Source: an uncultured Clostridia bacterium
Lineage (GTDB): Bacteria > Bacillota > Clostridia > Oscillospirales > Ruminococcaceae
Direction: 5' to 3'
Length of the DNA: 47,640 nt
Assembly (NCBI GenBank): GCA_945923775.1
Contig: CAMELR010000023.1
Span: 1-47,640 of the forward strand
Of this stretch, positions 8,454-16,318 are shown piece after piece. Below the pieces are notes generated by a model that ran no database searches, had not been told where the DNA came from, and saw nothing but the letters and a program-made list of their open reading frames with translations. A program made the translations under genes and the position numbers. Numbering within the stretch: position 1 is the first letter of the stretch; each line of letters opens with the position of its first letter.

Positions 8454-9893
8454 TCAGCCGTTAGCCTCAAGGTAAGCTGCCAGATCTGCGTTAGCGTCGC
8501 GGGTAGCGTTCCACTTAGCGTTGGTGTCAGCAACGATCTGCTTGAATGCGTCCTCGCCCTGGCCTGCGAATGCAGCCTCAGCCATCTTGATCTTGAAGTT
8601 GTCAGCGTCGCCCTGCCATGTGCCGACCTCAGAGTCGTTGTTGATAGCGTCCCAAACGCCGGTCAGGCCATCGGGAGCAGCAGCGGTGATGAACAGCTCG
8701 CAGTTAGCGAAGTCGGTGAGGTAGTCAGGCATCTCAGAGCCCTTCAGTGCGCAGATGGAGCCTTCCTTCTTAGCGAAGCCGCTGTCCTCAACGAACCATG
8801 TGATGTACTTCTTGCCGAGTTCCTTGATCTCATCGGAGCGGTTCTTGTTAACGCCCATGCAGTAGTCAGGAGCTGACTCAGCGTACTGCTTGCCATTGGT
8901 GCTGAACGGAGCGGGCATGTAGCCGATATCCTCAGCATTGTCGCCTGCTTCCTGGAACTGAGATACTGCCCAGCTTCCCATTACCATTGTAGCGATCTTG
9001 CCGTTGTTGATAGCGGGCTTGCAGCCTTCCCAGTCGGTGGTCATCGGATCTTCCTCGTGGAGGGTGGGATCAGAGAAGATGTCGAACATCATCTTGTAAA
9101 CTTCGTAGTAAGCGTCGCCCTCGACAAACAGGTCGCGCTTGGAGGTGAGAATGTCGTTCTCATATGTGCTGCTGCCGGAAGCGGAGTTTACAAGGGAAGC
9201 CCACTGTACGAGAGTCCAGCTTGCGTCAGCGTAGTTGGTGTAGTAGGGGATAGCGTCGGTGTTATCGCGAATGAGCTTCAGATCCTCAATGAACTCCTCG
9301 GGAGTGGTGGGGAGCTTGGTAACGCCGGCCTCTGCCCATACCTTCTTGTTGTAGCAGATACCGCCTGCAACAGTACCCAGGTGAGCGATACCGTAAACAT
9401 TGCCGTCATAAGCCTTCTTGTCAGCCCAGTAGTACTTCTGATCGAGTTCCTCGAGGGTTCCGAGCGGTTCGAAGAAGTTGCCGAGGTCCATAACCTTAAC
9501 TGTATCCGGGATCATGAGAACATCGCCGTAATCAGTGGTGTTCATCATTGTGGAAACATCGGAAGCATAATCAGTAAAGCCCTGATACTCAACCTTGCAG
9601 TTGTTAGCTTCCTCGAAAGCCTTTGTCATCTCTGCGAGGGAGCCGTCCTCGATACGGTCGGTACGGTGTGTGAGCACCTTCAGAGTCAGACCGTCAGTAG
9701 TTGTTGTGCTGCTGTCTGCTGCGGAAGAGCTGTCAGCCGCAGAGGAGCTGTCTGCTGCAGAGGAGCTGTCTGCTGCACCGGAAGTTCCTGCACTGGAATT
9801 GTCAGCGGTGCTGGAATTGTTGCTGGAGCAAGCGGCCAGGCTGAGAATAGTGCTTGCTGCAATGATACCTGCCATTGCCTTTGTGAGTTTCAT
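8454..9893 (-). CDS. Sugar-binding lipoprotein of an ABC importer
   Basis: A 479-residue extracellular solute-binding protein (family 1 type). The signal peptide ends at a lipobox LAAC with Cys22 as the predicted lipidated residue. Residues about 23-68 are a Ser/Ala/Asp spacer with repeated SSAAD units that should lift the domain off the membrane. The mature domain includes MTKAFEEANNCKVEYQGF and the late MGSWAVSQF segment typical of this family. First gene of the import operon, 140 bases ahead of the permease genes, with GTGGAGGT as ribosome site and a strong promoter bearing palindromic sequences upstream. Probable substrate: an oligo- or monosaccharide. Confidence 0.92.
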   Translation of the reverse strand: MKLTKAMAGIIAASTILSLAACSSNNSSTADNSSAGTSGAADSSSAADSSSAADSSSAADSSTTTTDGLTLKVLTHRTDRIEDGSLAEMTKAFEEANNCKVEYQGFTDYASDVSTMMNTTDYGDVLMIPDTVKVMDLGNFFEPLGTLEELDQKYYWADKKAYDGNVYGIAHLGTVAGGICYNKKVWAEAGVTKLPTTPEEFIEDLKLIRDNTDAIPYYTNYADASWTLVQWASLVNSASGSSTYENDILTSKRDLFVEGDAYYEVYKMMFDIFSDPTLHEEDPMTTDWEGCKPAINNGKIATMVMGSWAVSQFQEAGDNAEDIGYMPAPFSTNGKQYAESAPDYCMGVNKNRSDEIKELGKKYITWFVEDSGFAKKEGSICALKGSEMPDYLTDFANCELFITAAAPDGLTGVWDAINNDSEVGTWQGDADNFKIKMAEAAFAGQGEDAFKQIVADTNAKWNATRDANADLAAYLEANG

Positions 9894-9928
9894 GTTGTTA
9901 CCTCCACTGTCGTATGTGTTTAAGTAAT

Positions 9929-9954
9929 TTAGGTGATAAGCGTTGCTAACCTAA
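9929..9954. promoter_or_regulatory. Imperfect palindrome in the leader of the sugar ABC operon
   Basis: TTAGGT and ACCTAA arms are 14 bases apart around a central CG, and the AT-rich flanks also match with one mismatch. It lies between promoter and start codon. TTATCAC boxes recur at 9975-9981 and in the promoter itself. Probably an operator; a LacI-type regulator would fit the central CG, but none is encoded here. Confidence 0.5.
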
Positions 9955-9995
9955 TTTGATTGACTTGCGGTGCCTTATCACTTAATCGCAAGCTT

Positions 9996-10024
9996 ATTTT
10001 ATCACATGTTTAACCTAAAGTCAA
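9996..10024 (-). promoter_or_regulatory. Promoter of the sugar ABC operon
   Basis: Minus-strand TTGACT, 17-base spacer, TAAAAT, about 100 bases upstream of the binding-protein ATG. The remaining part of this 391-base gene-free stretch (9894-10284) holds the palindrome at 9929, AT-rich DNA, and the two hairpins at 10195 and 10242. Confidence 0.82.
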
Positions 10025-10194
10025 CACCATTGACGCAACTTCGTGAATAGAACATAGCATCGGTGAAAACTATTGTACATTTTGCATAGTTTCAAATAAA
10101 AATCAGAAATTTGCGTTATTTACTCATTTAAGTAACTCTATAAGTTTAGGAAAATAAATCTGACAATAAAGTGAAAACCGCATGATAACAAAAT

Positions 10195-10218
10195 GCCGCA
10201 TGTAAAACCACATGCGGC
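10195..10218 (-). terminator. Second hairpin downstream of the antiporter
   Basis: A nine-pair GCCGCATGT/ACATGCGGC stem with a six-base loop, followed on the minus strand by ATTTTG. It backs up the stronger terminator at 10242. Confidence 0.55.
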
Positions 10219-10241
10219 TCAGCTTATCGAAAAACAGGAAA

Positions 10242-10274
10242 TAAAACTGCCCCGTGTTGACCGGGGCAGATTTT
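10242..10274 (-). terminator. Terminator of the antiporter gene
   Basis: An eight-pair CTGCCCCG/CGGGGCAG stem with a seven-base loop, followed on the minus strand by TTTTATTT. T-rich sequence on the other side as well makes it potentially bidirectional. Confidence 0.8.
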
Positions 10275-10284
10275 TGTTATGAAT

Positions 10285-11544
10285 TTAGTATTCCGCAGGA
10301 ACTTCGTCAGTCACGCCATGGTCGGGGTGCTCTCCGTCGCCGGGAGTTTTCTCACCCTTGAACAGCAGCTTCAGCAGAATGGGAACTGATATCGAAGATA
10401 CCACGATAAGCAGTATGACCGCCAGGAAGTACCGCTGTTCCACCATGCCGACCGCAAGTCCCTTGTTCGCGACTATCAGCGCGACCTCTCCTCGTGTCAT
10501 CATTCCAACGCCGATCTTCAGGGAATCCTTCCAGCTGTTGCCGAACGCTTTCGAGACAAGCCCGCAGCCGATGACCTTTCCGGCAAGAGCAACCACAACG
10601 AAAGCCAGCGAGAACCACAGCAGATCAAGAGTGAATCCGTCGAACGTGATGTTAAGACCGATACTTGCAAAGAACACCGGTCCGAACAGCATGTAGGAGC
10701 TGATATCCATTTTGCCCGCGATATACTCAGCGTCGCGGAGGTTGCAGAGGATTATTCCCGCAACATATGCGCCTGTGATGTCGGCAATGCCGAAGAACGT
10801 CTCAGCGCAGTAAGCCATCAGGAAGCACAGAACCAGTCCGAATATCGGGATACGGCGCTGATGGTAGAACTTCTTGTCCAGGAACTTGAACAGGAAATAC
10901 ATCAGGAAGCCCACGCCAAAGCTGAACGCGATGAAAAGTCCGGTCTTGATGAACACATCGGCAATAGGCTGACCTGTAATAGCGAATCCGCTGTCGTCCT
11001 TGCCGCCCTCGATACCGATAACGACTGTAAGCACGATAATTCCTATAACGTCGTCGATTATCGCCGCACTGACTATCGTGGTTCCGATGCGGCTTTTCAG
11101 GTGGCCAAGCTCCCGGAGCGCCTGAACTGTTATAGACACCGACGTAGCCGTCATGATCGTGCCTATGAACAGCGCCTGATTAAAGACGTTTCCTCCCATT
11201 GCAGCGTCCGGATTGATGCTGCAATAGATATTGTACATCAGGAATCCTCCGCCAAGGGGGACAAGAACGCCAGCCAGCGCTACGCACAGCGCGACAGGTC
11301 CGGTTTTAAGCAGGTCGCGGAGGTTCGTTTCAAGCCCGGCGGAGAACATCAGGATAACTACTCCTATCTCAGCAAGGGTCTTGATGAAGCTGTCAGCGGC
11401 GACAAGGCCAAGCACAGCCTGACCGATGATAAGTCCGGCGAGTATCTGACCGACTACCTGGGGAGCCTTGCACTTCTTTGCAAGAAGTCCCATCAGCTTT
11501 GCGGATATCAGGATTATCGCCAGATTCTTAAAGCAATCTACCAT
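10285..11544 (-). CDS. CPA2-family cation/proton antiporter
   Basis: A 419-residue polytopic membrane protein of the sodium/hydrogen exchanger fold (Kef/NapA-like), with about twelve hydrophobic segments. Typical pieces are GLIIGQAVLG near residue 40, TATSVSITVQALRELG with the adjacent IDDVIGIIVL segment (the DD pair is where the ion-binding acidic residues lie in the family) and the C-terminal MMTRGEVALIV. There is no RCK/TrkA domain; the C-terminus ends after a short charged tail. It probably exchanges Na+ or K+ for protons in pH or ion homeostasis. It is a single-gene unit with its own promoter and terminators. Ion specificity is not determinable here. Confidence 0.88.
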   Translation of the reverse strand: MVDCFKNLAIILISAKLMGLLAKKCKAPQVVGQILAGLIIGQAVLGLVAADSFIKTLAEIGVVILMFSAGLETNLRDLLKTGPVALCVALAGVLVPLGGGFLMYNIYCSINPDAAMGGNVFNQALFIGTIMTATSVSITVQALRELGHLKSRIGTTIVSAAIIDDVIGIIVLTVVIGIEGGKDDSGFAITGQPIADVFIKTGLFIAFSFGVGFLMYFLFKFLDKKFYHQRRIPIFGLVLCFLMAYCAETFFGIADITGAYVAGIILCNLRDAEYIAGKMDISSYMLFGPVFFASIGLNITFDGFTLDLLWFSLAFVVVALAGKVIGCGLVSKAFGNSWKDSLKIGVGMMTRGEVALIVANKGLAVGMVEQRYFLAVILLIVVSSISVPILLKLLFKGEKTPGDGEHPDHGVTDEVPAEY

Positions 11545-11591
11545 AATATGATAAGCTTCCTTTCTTTAATATCTGATTTTACACCTTAATA

Positions 11592-11620
11592 ATTATATCG
11601 TATACCCCGGTTTAATTCAA
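11592..11620 (-). promoter_or_regulatory. Promoter of the antiporter gene
   Basis: Minus-strand TTGAAT, 17-base spacer, TATAAT, about 50 bases before the ATG. Confidence 0.8.
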
Positions 11621-11713
11621 GGATAATTGTAAACAATATTTCCGGTGAGGCGTGCTGAATTTTTGGTGTTTTGGGTCAATACGGCGCGCAATGCAGGAAG
11701 AGAGGTCGCAAGT

Positions 11714-12181
11714 ATGATGAGAGAAGTCAGAAGGCTGTACAGCCCCGTTCACGGCGCGGTGTCGTCGCTGTGCGAGCTTAACACCGGCGGTGAGCGCCAC
11801 CGCGGCGAGGGCTTCGCAGTCAGCGCGCGGAGTTTCCCGGCACGGCTGTACTATCGGCTGGCTCCCGCGGCTGAGGTGCTCTCCCCCGCTGACGGAGCCG
11901 TCACAGCCGCGGAGAACGCCACATTCCGCCTGAGAACCGGAGACGGTCTGGAACTTGAAGTGCTGCTCCCCTGCGACGCGGAGTATTTCATTCAGACCGG
12001 GGATATGGCACGCGCCGGAGAGCCTGTCTGCCGCATTTCCAGCGAGGAACTCCGCCGGGAAAAATCAGTGGTAAAAGTGCAGTTCACCGACAGCTCCCGC
12101 ATGACAGAACTGCATGTACTTGCTGGATTGAAACGCGCCGGCGCCCCCGCCGCTGAGTACTCCCCGAGAAACCTCACATAA
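11714..12181 (+). CDS. EIIA-Glc-like protein without catalytic histidines
   Basis: A 155-residue protein whose layout follows the glucose-family EIIA domain: LYSPVHGAV near residue 8, VLSPADGAVTA at 55-65, GDGLELEVLLPCDAE at 76-90 and GDMARAGEPVC at 97-107. In true EIIA domains the phosphoryl histidine lies in a VHFG/IHIG motif; here the aligned position is Leu84. The second active-site histidine aligns near Ala69. The protein should therefore not carry phosphate by the usual mechanism. The ATG at 11714 has GAGAGG eight bases upstream; a longer frame from 11645 has no such site. It is a single gene between an antiporter and a BMP-type protein. It could be a regulatory or structural relic; the fold assignment is from motif reading only. 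Confidence 0.7.
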   Translation: MMREVRRLYSPVHGAVSSLCELNTGGERHRGEGFAVSARSFPARLYYRLAPAAEVLSPADGAVTAAENATFRLRTGDGLELEVLLPCDAEYFIQTGDMARAGEPVCRISSEELRREKSVVKVQFTDSSRMTELHVLAGLKRAGAPAAEYSPRNLT

Positions 12182-12212
12182 CAAAAGGAGACCCCGGCGG
12201 GATCTCCTTTGT
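12181..12212. terminator. Bidirectional terminator
   Basis: A stem of ten pairs with one bulged A (ACAAAAGGAGA with TCTCCTTTGT), T-rich on the plus side and A-rich before it, between two convergent genes. Confidence 0.8.
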
Positions 12213-12226
12213 TATTTGTTTCTTGG

Positions 12227-13411
12227 TTATTTCTTGATCACAAGCTCTACGCTTTCAACCGTATCCTTCGATTCAATGAAGCTGTCAAGCGAATTATCCA
12301 CGCCCTCGACATACCAGGACAGGTTGAGTATCTCGCTTGTCGCCATCATCGCGTCGTCGCGCTGCTTGATGGAACCGTTGATATCCTTGAGCTGACCCGC
12401 AAATATGTACGCTGCTCCTGTGGACACCTTCGGAACAAGCGTGTTCATGATGTCCTGAGTGCCGTCCTTCGCGGCGGGAAGCGCGTCAGATATGCAGATA
12501 ACGCCGTTGCCCAGCGTGCCCATGTAGGACTCCGGCTGCCATGTATCAAGCTGCATCGCCTTGTACTGTGACAGATAGAAGCTGTCGCGGGAGGAATAAT
12601 AGTACATCAGCATGGTGTCGTGGTCTGCGGAATCAGCGGTGTAGTCAAGGTTGCCTATGACCTTTATACCCTTCTTGCCGCAGTAATCCACGGTCTCGCC
12701 GGAAGCTGTGTAGCTTATGATGACCTCGCAGCCCTGCGCCGCCAGAGCGTCGACCGCCTTATCTATCTCGCTGTCAGCATGCGCCGTAGCTGTCACGAGC
12801 TGCGCGGTGGAATAAACTATCTGCATGCCAAGCGCCGCAGCGTCCACAACCTGAACGGTATAGAGCATTGACGGGTCTACGACCATGCCTATTTTCTCGC
12901 TGTCAGAGTTGAAAGCCGCTACCATTCCGGCTACATATGCGCCCTGGTAAACAGCCTCGGTGTAGGCGTAGATATTCACTGACCGCATGCTTGAGCCGTA
13001 GTCGATGAAATTGATGTTCATGTACTGCTGGGAGACCGGGTTTATCGAATGCGCGAAAACCGGGCTTCCGGACACGATGTGAGTGCAGCCGTCCTCGACC
13101 AGCATTTTTACCGCCTTTGCAAAATCGGTAACGCTGACGTTTTCTATGTACTCAGACTCAATGTTTGAATACTGCTGCGCCTTTATGCGCTGAGTGTTGA
13201 TGTCCCCGGTGAAGCTTTCGCCGTCCACGGTGCCGTTGTAAATAAATCCGATCTTCGCGGCAGGCTCTGCCTCTGTGGTTTCAACCGTCGCTTCCCCGGT
13301 GCCTTCCGCCGTGCCCGACGTATCGCCAGAGCCGCTGCATGCTGTAAACGTCAGCATTGCAGTACACAGCGCAAGAGCCGCAGCTATGCTTTTCAGTATC
13401 CTGTTTTTCAT
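12227..13411 (-). CDS. BMP-family substrate-binding lipoprotein
   Basis: A 394-residue exported protein. The signal peptide is followed by Cys25 in TFTACSGS, and a Gly/Thr/Glu-rich spacer precedes the domain. From about residue 50 (KIGFIYNGTVDGESFT) it follows the basic membrane protein/PnrA-like binding fold, which in studied cases binds nucleosides. The segment CTHIVSGSPVFAHSI and the later VDALAAQGCEVIISY agree with that fold. The start has CGGAGGT seven bases upstream. No permease or ATPase gene adjoins it, so it either serves a transporter encoded elsewhere or acts as a sensor. A purine nucleoside ligand is an inference from the family. Confidence 0.82.
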   Translation of the reverse strand: MKNRILKSIAAALALCTAMLTFTACSGSGDTSGTAEGTGEATVETTEAEPAAKIGFIYNGTVDGESFTGDINTQRIKAQQYSNIESEYIENVSVTDFAKAVKMLVEDGCTHIVSGSPVFAHSINPVSQQYMNINFIDYGSSMRSVNIYAYTEAVYQGAYVAGMVAAFNSDSEKIGMVVDPSMLYTVQVVDAAALGMQIVYSTAQLVTATAHADSEIDKAVDALAAQGCEVIISYTASGETVDYCGKKGIKVIGNLDYTADSADHDTMLMYYYSSRDSFYLSQYKAMQLDTWQPESYMGTLGNGVICISDALPAAKDGTQDIMNTLVPKVSTGAAYIFAGQLKDINGSIKQRDDAMMATSEILNLSWYVEGVDNSLDSFIESKDTVESVELVIKK

Positions 13412-13490
13412 ATCTAATACCTCCGGTATATTGTATTGGTAAATATACTTGCAGTTTTTAAATTACTGCGCAATATGCCTGTACTTCTCC

Positions 13491-13499
13491 ATTATACCA
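13491..13499 (-). promoter_or_regulatory. Extended -10 promoter of the BMP lipoprotein gene
   Basis: Minus-strand TGGTATAAT, a consensus -10 with the TGn extension; no good -35 at 17 bases. It drives the minus-strand gene from a 230-base divergent region. Confidence 0.7.
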
Positions 13500-13582
13500 T
13501 AAATCATGGAAAAAATCATCACTTTTCAGAAATATTTCATTTGGTATCGCGATTTTTTGTATTTATTTTTTCGCAGAGATAT

Positions 13583-13590
13583 GCTATAAT
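13583..13590 (+). promoter_or_regulatory. Extended -10 promoter of the foldase operon
   Basis: Plus-strand TGC-TATAAT about 50 bases upstream of the ATG at 13642; the -35 (TTTATT, 17-base spacer) is weak. Confidence 0.7.
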
Positions 13591-13641
13591 GTTCTATGAT
13601 ATGTGATACAGGGAGCCGCGCGCTCCGGAAAGGACAAAATA

Positions 13642-14952
13642 ATGCATTTCAGAAAAATAGCCGCCGGAACGGCCGCCATAATGATGGCTCTGGTCTGCGG
13701 CTGCTCGGTGCGCTCCTCGTCGGACGCCGCATGGCCCACAGGGAAGGTATCCGACAAAAAGGCGCTCACCGTCAGCTACGACGCGTTCAGCAAGGAGTAT
13801 AAATACTGGCTGCTGGTAAACCAGATACCCGACGACACAGCCGACGAAGTCAAGGACAAGTGCAAGTCTCAGCGCGAGTCGATAATAAACTACCTCGTCA
13901 ACGAGAAGATAGTGCTGGAGCAGGCGAAGAACTACGGCGTGGATCAGTTCACGGACGAGGAGCTCGACAGCATTGAGAGCGACTACAACAGCTACATAGA
14001 AAGCTCCATCGAGAGCTTCAAGAGCTACGTAAACGCCGGGGAATCCGGCACCAGCGAGGTCAACGGAGACGCCGCTATACTCGAGGAAGCCGAGAAGATC
14101 TTCGATGAAAAGCTGACCGAATGCGGAATGACCCGTGACGATATCCTGATGTGGTACCGCAACGCCAAGACCGCCGACAAGCTCAAGGCAAAGCTTGCGG
14201 AGAACGACCCGGTAGAGTACAGTGACGCCGAGGAGCAGTACAGTGAAATTGTGGCTGGTATAAAGCAGGTCTACGAGAACAGCCCCGCAGACTACGAGCA
14301 GGACTTATATTACAAGTACTACTGGCTGCCGGATAACGCCCGCATGATAAAGCATATCCTGATAAAGTTCGATTCCGACGATTCCACCGAGATAACCGCC
14401 TGCCGCGAGAACAACGACGAAGCCGGTGCGGAAAAGGCGCGTGAAAAGGCGCTCGAGAACCTCCGTCCGCGCATCGAGGAAATAAAGAACATGCTCGACA
14501 ACGGCGCGGATTTCGACGAACTTGCAAAGGAATACTCCGAGGACACCGGGCTTTCCAGCAATCCGGACGGCTATCTGGTCGTTCCCAACGGCGAGACCTA
14601 CTACAAGGAGTTCCAGCAGGCGGCTTACGAGCTTCAGAACGTCGGTGACTACATGCTGGTAGGAACAGACCTCGGCTGGCACGTGGTCATGTATGCCGCC
14701 GACGCAGCAATGACCGAGGAGAACGAAAAGGCGCTCATCGACGCAATTTACGAGAACATGCAGTCCAATGCAGCCACCAGCGCATACAACACCGCAATGC
14801 AGGGCTGGCGCACTGAATACGCATACGACTTTGACTACGCCAAGCTTGATATAAACGAATCAGACACCGCCGAGGCTGCCTCCACAACGGCTTCCGCAGC
14901 GGAAAGCTCCGCTCCCGAGCAGACCTCCTCAGCGGAATCCACCGCAGCCTGA
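13642..14952 (+). CDS. Parvulin-type peptidyl-prolyl isomerase lipoprotein (PrsA-like)
   Basis: A 436-residue lipoprotein foldase acting outside the membrane. The signal peptide ends at Cys21 (LVCGC). A helical SurA/PrsA-type N-terminal part (about 40-230) contains FSKEYKYWLL. The parvulin domain (about 232-352) keeps both family histidines: His238 in IKHILI and His347 in LGWHVV. A Ser/Thr/Ala-rich tail follows. The ATG at 13642 has AAAGGA upstream and begins a proper signal peptide, so it is preferred to 13603. First gene of a three-gene operon. The function, folding of exported proteins, is by family; the client is unknown. Confidence 0.85.
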   Translation: MHFRKIAAGTAAIMMALVCGCSVRSSSDAAWPTGKVSDKKALTVSYDAFSKEYKYWLLVNQIPDDTADEVKDKCKSQRESIINYLVNEKIVLEQAKNYGVDQFTDEELDSIESDYNSYIESSIESFKSYVNAGESGTSEVNGDAAILEEAEKIFDEKLTECGMTRDDILMWYRNAKTADKLKAKLAENDPVEYSDAEEQYSEIVAGIKQVYENSPADYEQDLYYKYYWLPDNARMIKHILIKFDSDDSTEITACRENNDEAGAEKAREKALENLRPRIEEIKNMLDNGADFDELAKEYSEDTGLSSNPDGYLVVPNGETYYKEFQQAAYELQNVGDYMLVGTDLGWHVVMYAADAAMTEENEKALIDAIYENMQSNAATSAYNTAMQGWRTEYAYDFDYAKLDINESDTAEAASTTASAAESSAPEQTSSAESTAA

Positions 14953-14972
14953 CTCTGAAAGGACGATAAAAA

Positions 14973-16295
14973 ATGAAACTCACAAAGACCCTCGCCGCAG
15001 TTACAGCGGCGGCAGTAATATTATCCTCGACCGCATGCAGCATAAAGAGCACGTCCTCAACGGACAGCTCCGCTGTTACTGCTGAATCCTCCGGCACCGA
15101 GAGCAGCTCCACAGCGGAGAGCACGGCTCAGTCAGCCGAAGCTTCAGAGCCTGAGCCTGTTCCGTCCATCGCGGAATCCGGAACAGCGGCGGACGCTGTT
15201 GCGGCTTCCCCGTCCAACGGCGCAGAGGGCATGGATATCACCTTCGGGGACTTCCTACGCGAGTACAAGTACTTCCTTGAGCGCAGCGGCTACGAAAACG
15301 ACACCGACGGCTCCAACGCCGACACGATAAAGCAGGCACGTCAGCAGATAATCGACGCGATAATCGAGGACAGGATAGTCCGCGCGAAATTCGCCGATTA
15401 CGGCATGACCCTCTCCGACGAGGAAGAAGCGGATATCCACAGTCAGGTGGAATCCGGCGTTGAAAGCATTAAGACGACCCTGAGATCCACTCTCGCCTCC
15501 GCGGACGACACCCTCACGGACGAGGAGCTGACCACGCAGGCAGAGGAAAAGTTCCAGAAGATACTCGACGACTGCGGCCTTACAATGGACAACCTCTACG
15601 CATGGCAGGAGATAACCGCCATGAAGCAGAAGCTCACCGACGAAATAGGCAAGGACGCGACCTACTCCTACGAGCAGGCGGAAGAGCAGATGTCCACGCT
15701 GATAGATTCGCTCAAGTCGCAGTACGAAAGCGACCCCGCGACCTTCTACGGTCAGACCTACGCTAATATCTGGATCCCGGAAGGCTCCCGCGCTGTCAAG
15801 GGAATACTTGTCGGGTTCAACTCAACCGTGTATTCCCTCATGCAGCAGCTCAGAAGCGCAAACCGCAACGACGACGCCGACGAGTACCGCCAGGACAAGC
15901 TCGCGGATATCCAGGACAGGTATGACGAGATAATGGCAAAGATCGACGCCGGCGAGGACTTCGACAAGCTGATGGAGGAATACGGCGAAGACGGCGGCAA
16001 CGGAACATTCCTTGTCACCCCCGGCACCGAGGTCTACGGCAAGGAATTCGAAGAATGCGTAATGAGCATTGAGAATCCCGGCGACGTAGCCACCGCGGTA
16101 ACAGATTTCGGCTACTACATCGTGAAGTATGTAGACGAGGTGTCCGTAAACGCTGATACGCTCAAGGCAAGCACGGAGGATCTCCAGGCGTACCTCCTTG
16201 AAAACGAGAAGTCGAAGCTCTATAATGCAGAATTCGAAAAGTGGAAAACTGAATACAGCTACCAGATAAACTCTGAAATACTCGGTCTTGACTGA
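14973..16295 (+). CDS. Parvulin-like lipoprotein lacking the active-site histidines
   Basis: A 440-residue lipoprotein, clearly a paralogue of the preceding gene (same signal peptide, helical part, parvulin-like part and order). The lipid cysteine is Cys22 (SSTACS), followed by a long Ser/Glu/Ala spacer to about residue 85. In the parvulin-like region the first histidine is replaced by Gly277 (VKGILV) and the second by Tyr382 (GYYIV), while the surrounding pattern (AGEDFDKLMEEYGED) is kept. Isomerase activity is therefore doubtful and a chaperone or partner role more likely. It is 20 bases downstream of the first foldase gene, with GAAAGGACG as ribosome site. Confidence 0.82.
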   Translation: MKLTKTLAAVTAAAVILSSTACSIKSTSSTDSSAVTAESSGTESSSTAESTAQSAEASEPEPVPSIAESGTAADAVAASPSNGAEGMDITFGDFLREYKYFLERSGYENDTDGSNADTIKQARQQIIDAIIEDRIVRAKFADYGMTLSDEEEADIHSQVESGVESIKTTLRSTLASADDTLTDEELTTQAEEKFQKILDDCGLTMDNLYAWQEITAMKQKLTDEIGKDATYSYEQAEEQMSTLIDSLKSQYESDPATFYGQTYANIWIPEGSRAVKGILVGFNSTVYSLMQQLRSANRNDDADEYRQDKLADIQDRYDEIMAKIDAGEDFDKLMEEYGEDGGNGTFLVTPGTEVYGKEFEECVMSIENPGDVATAVTDFGYYIVKYVDEVSVNADTLKASTEDLQAYLLENEKSKLYNAEFEKWKTEYSYQINSEILGLD

Positions 16296-16318
16296 CCTGC
16301 AACGACACGGAGATACAT

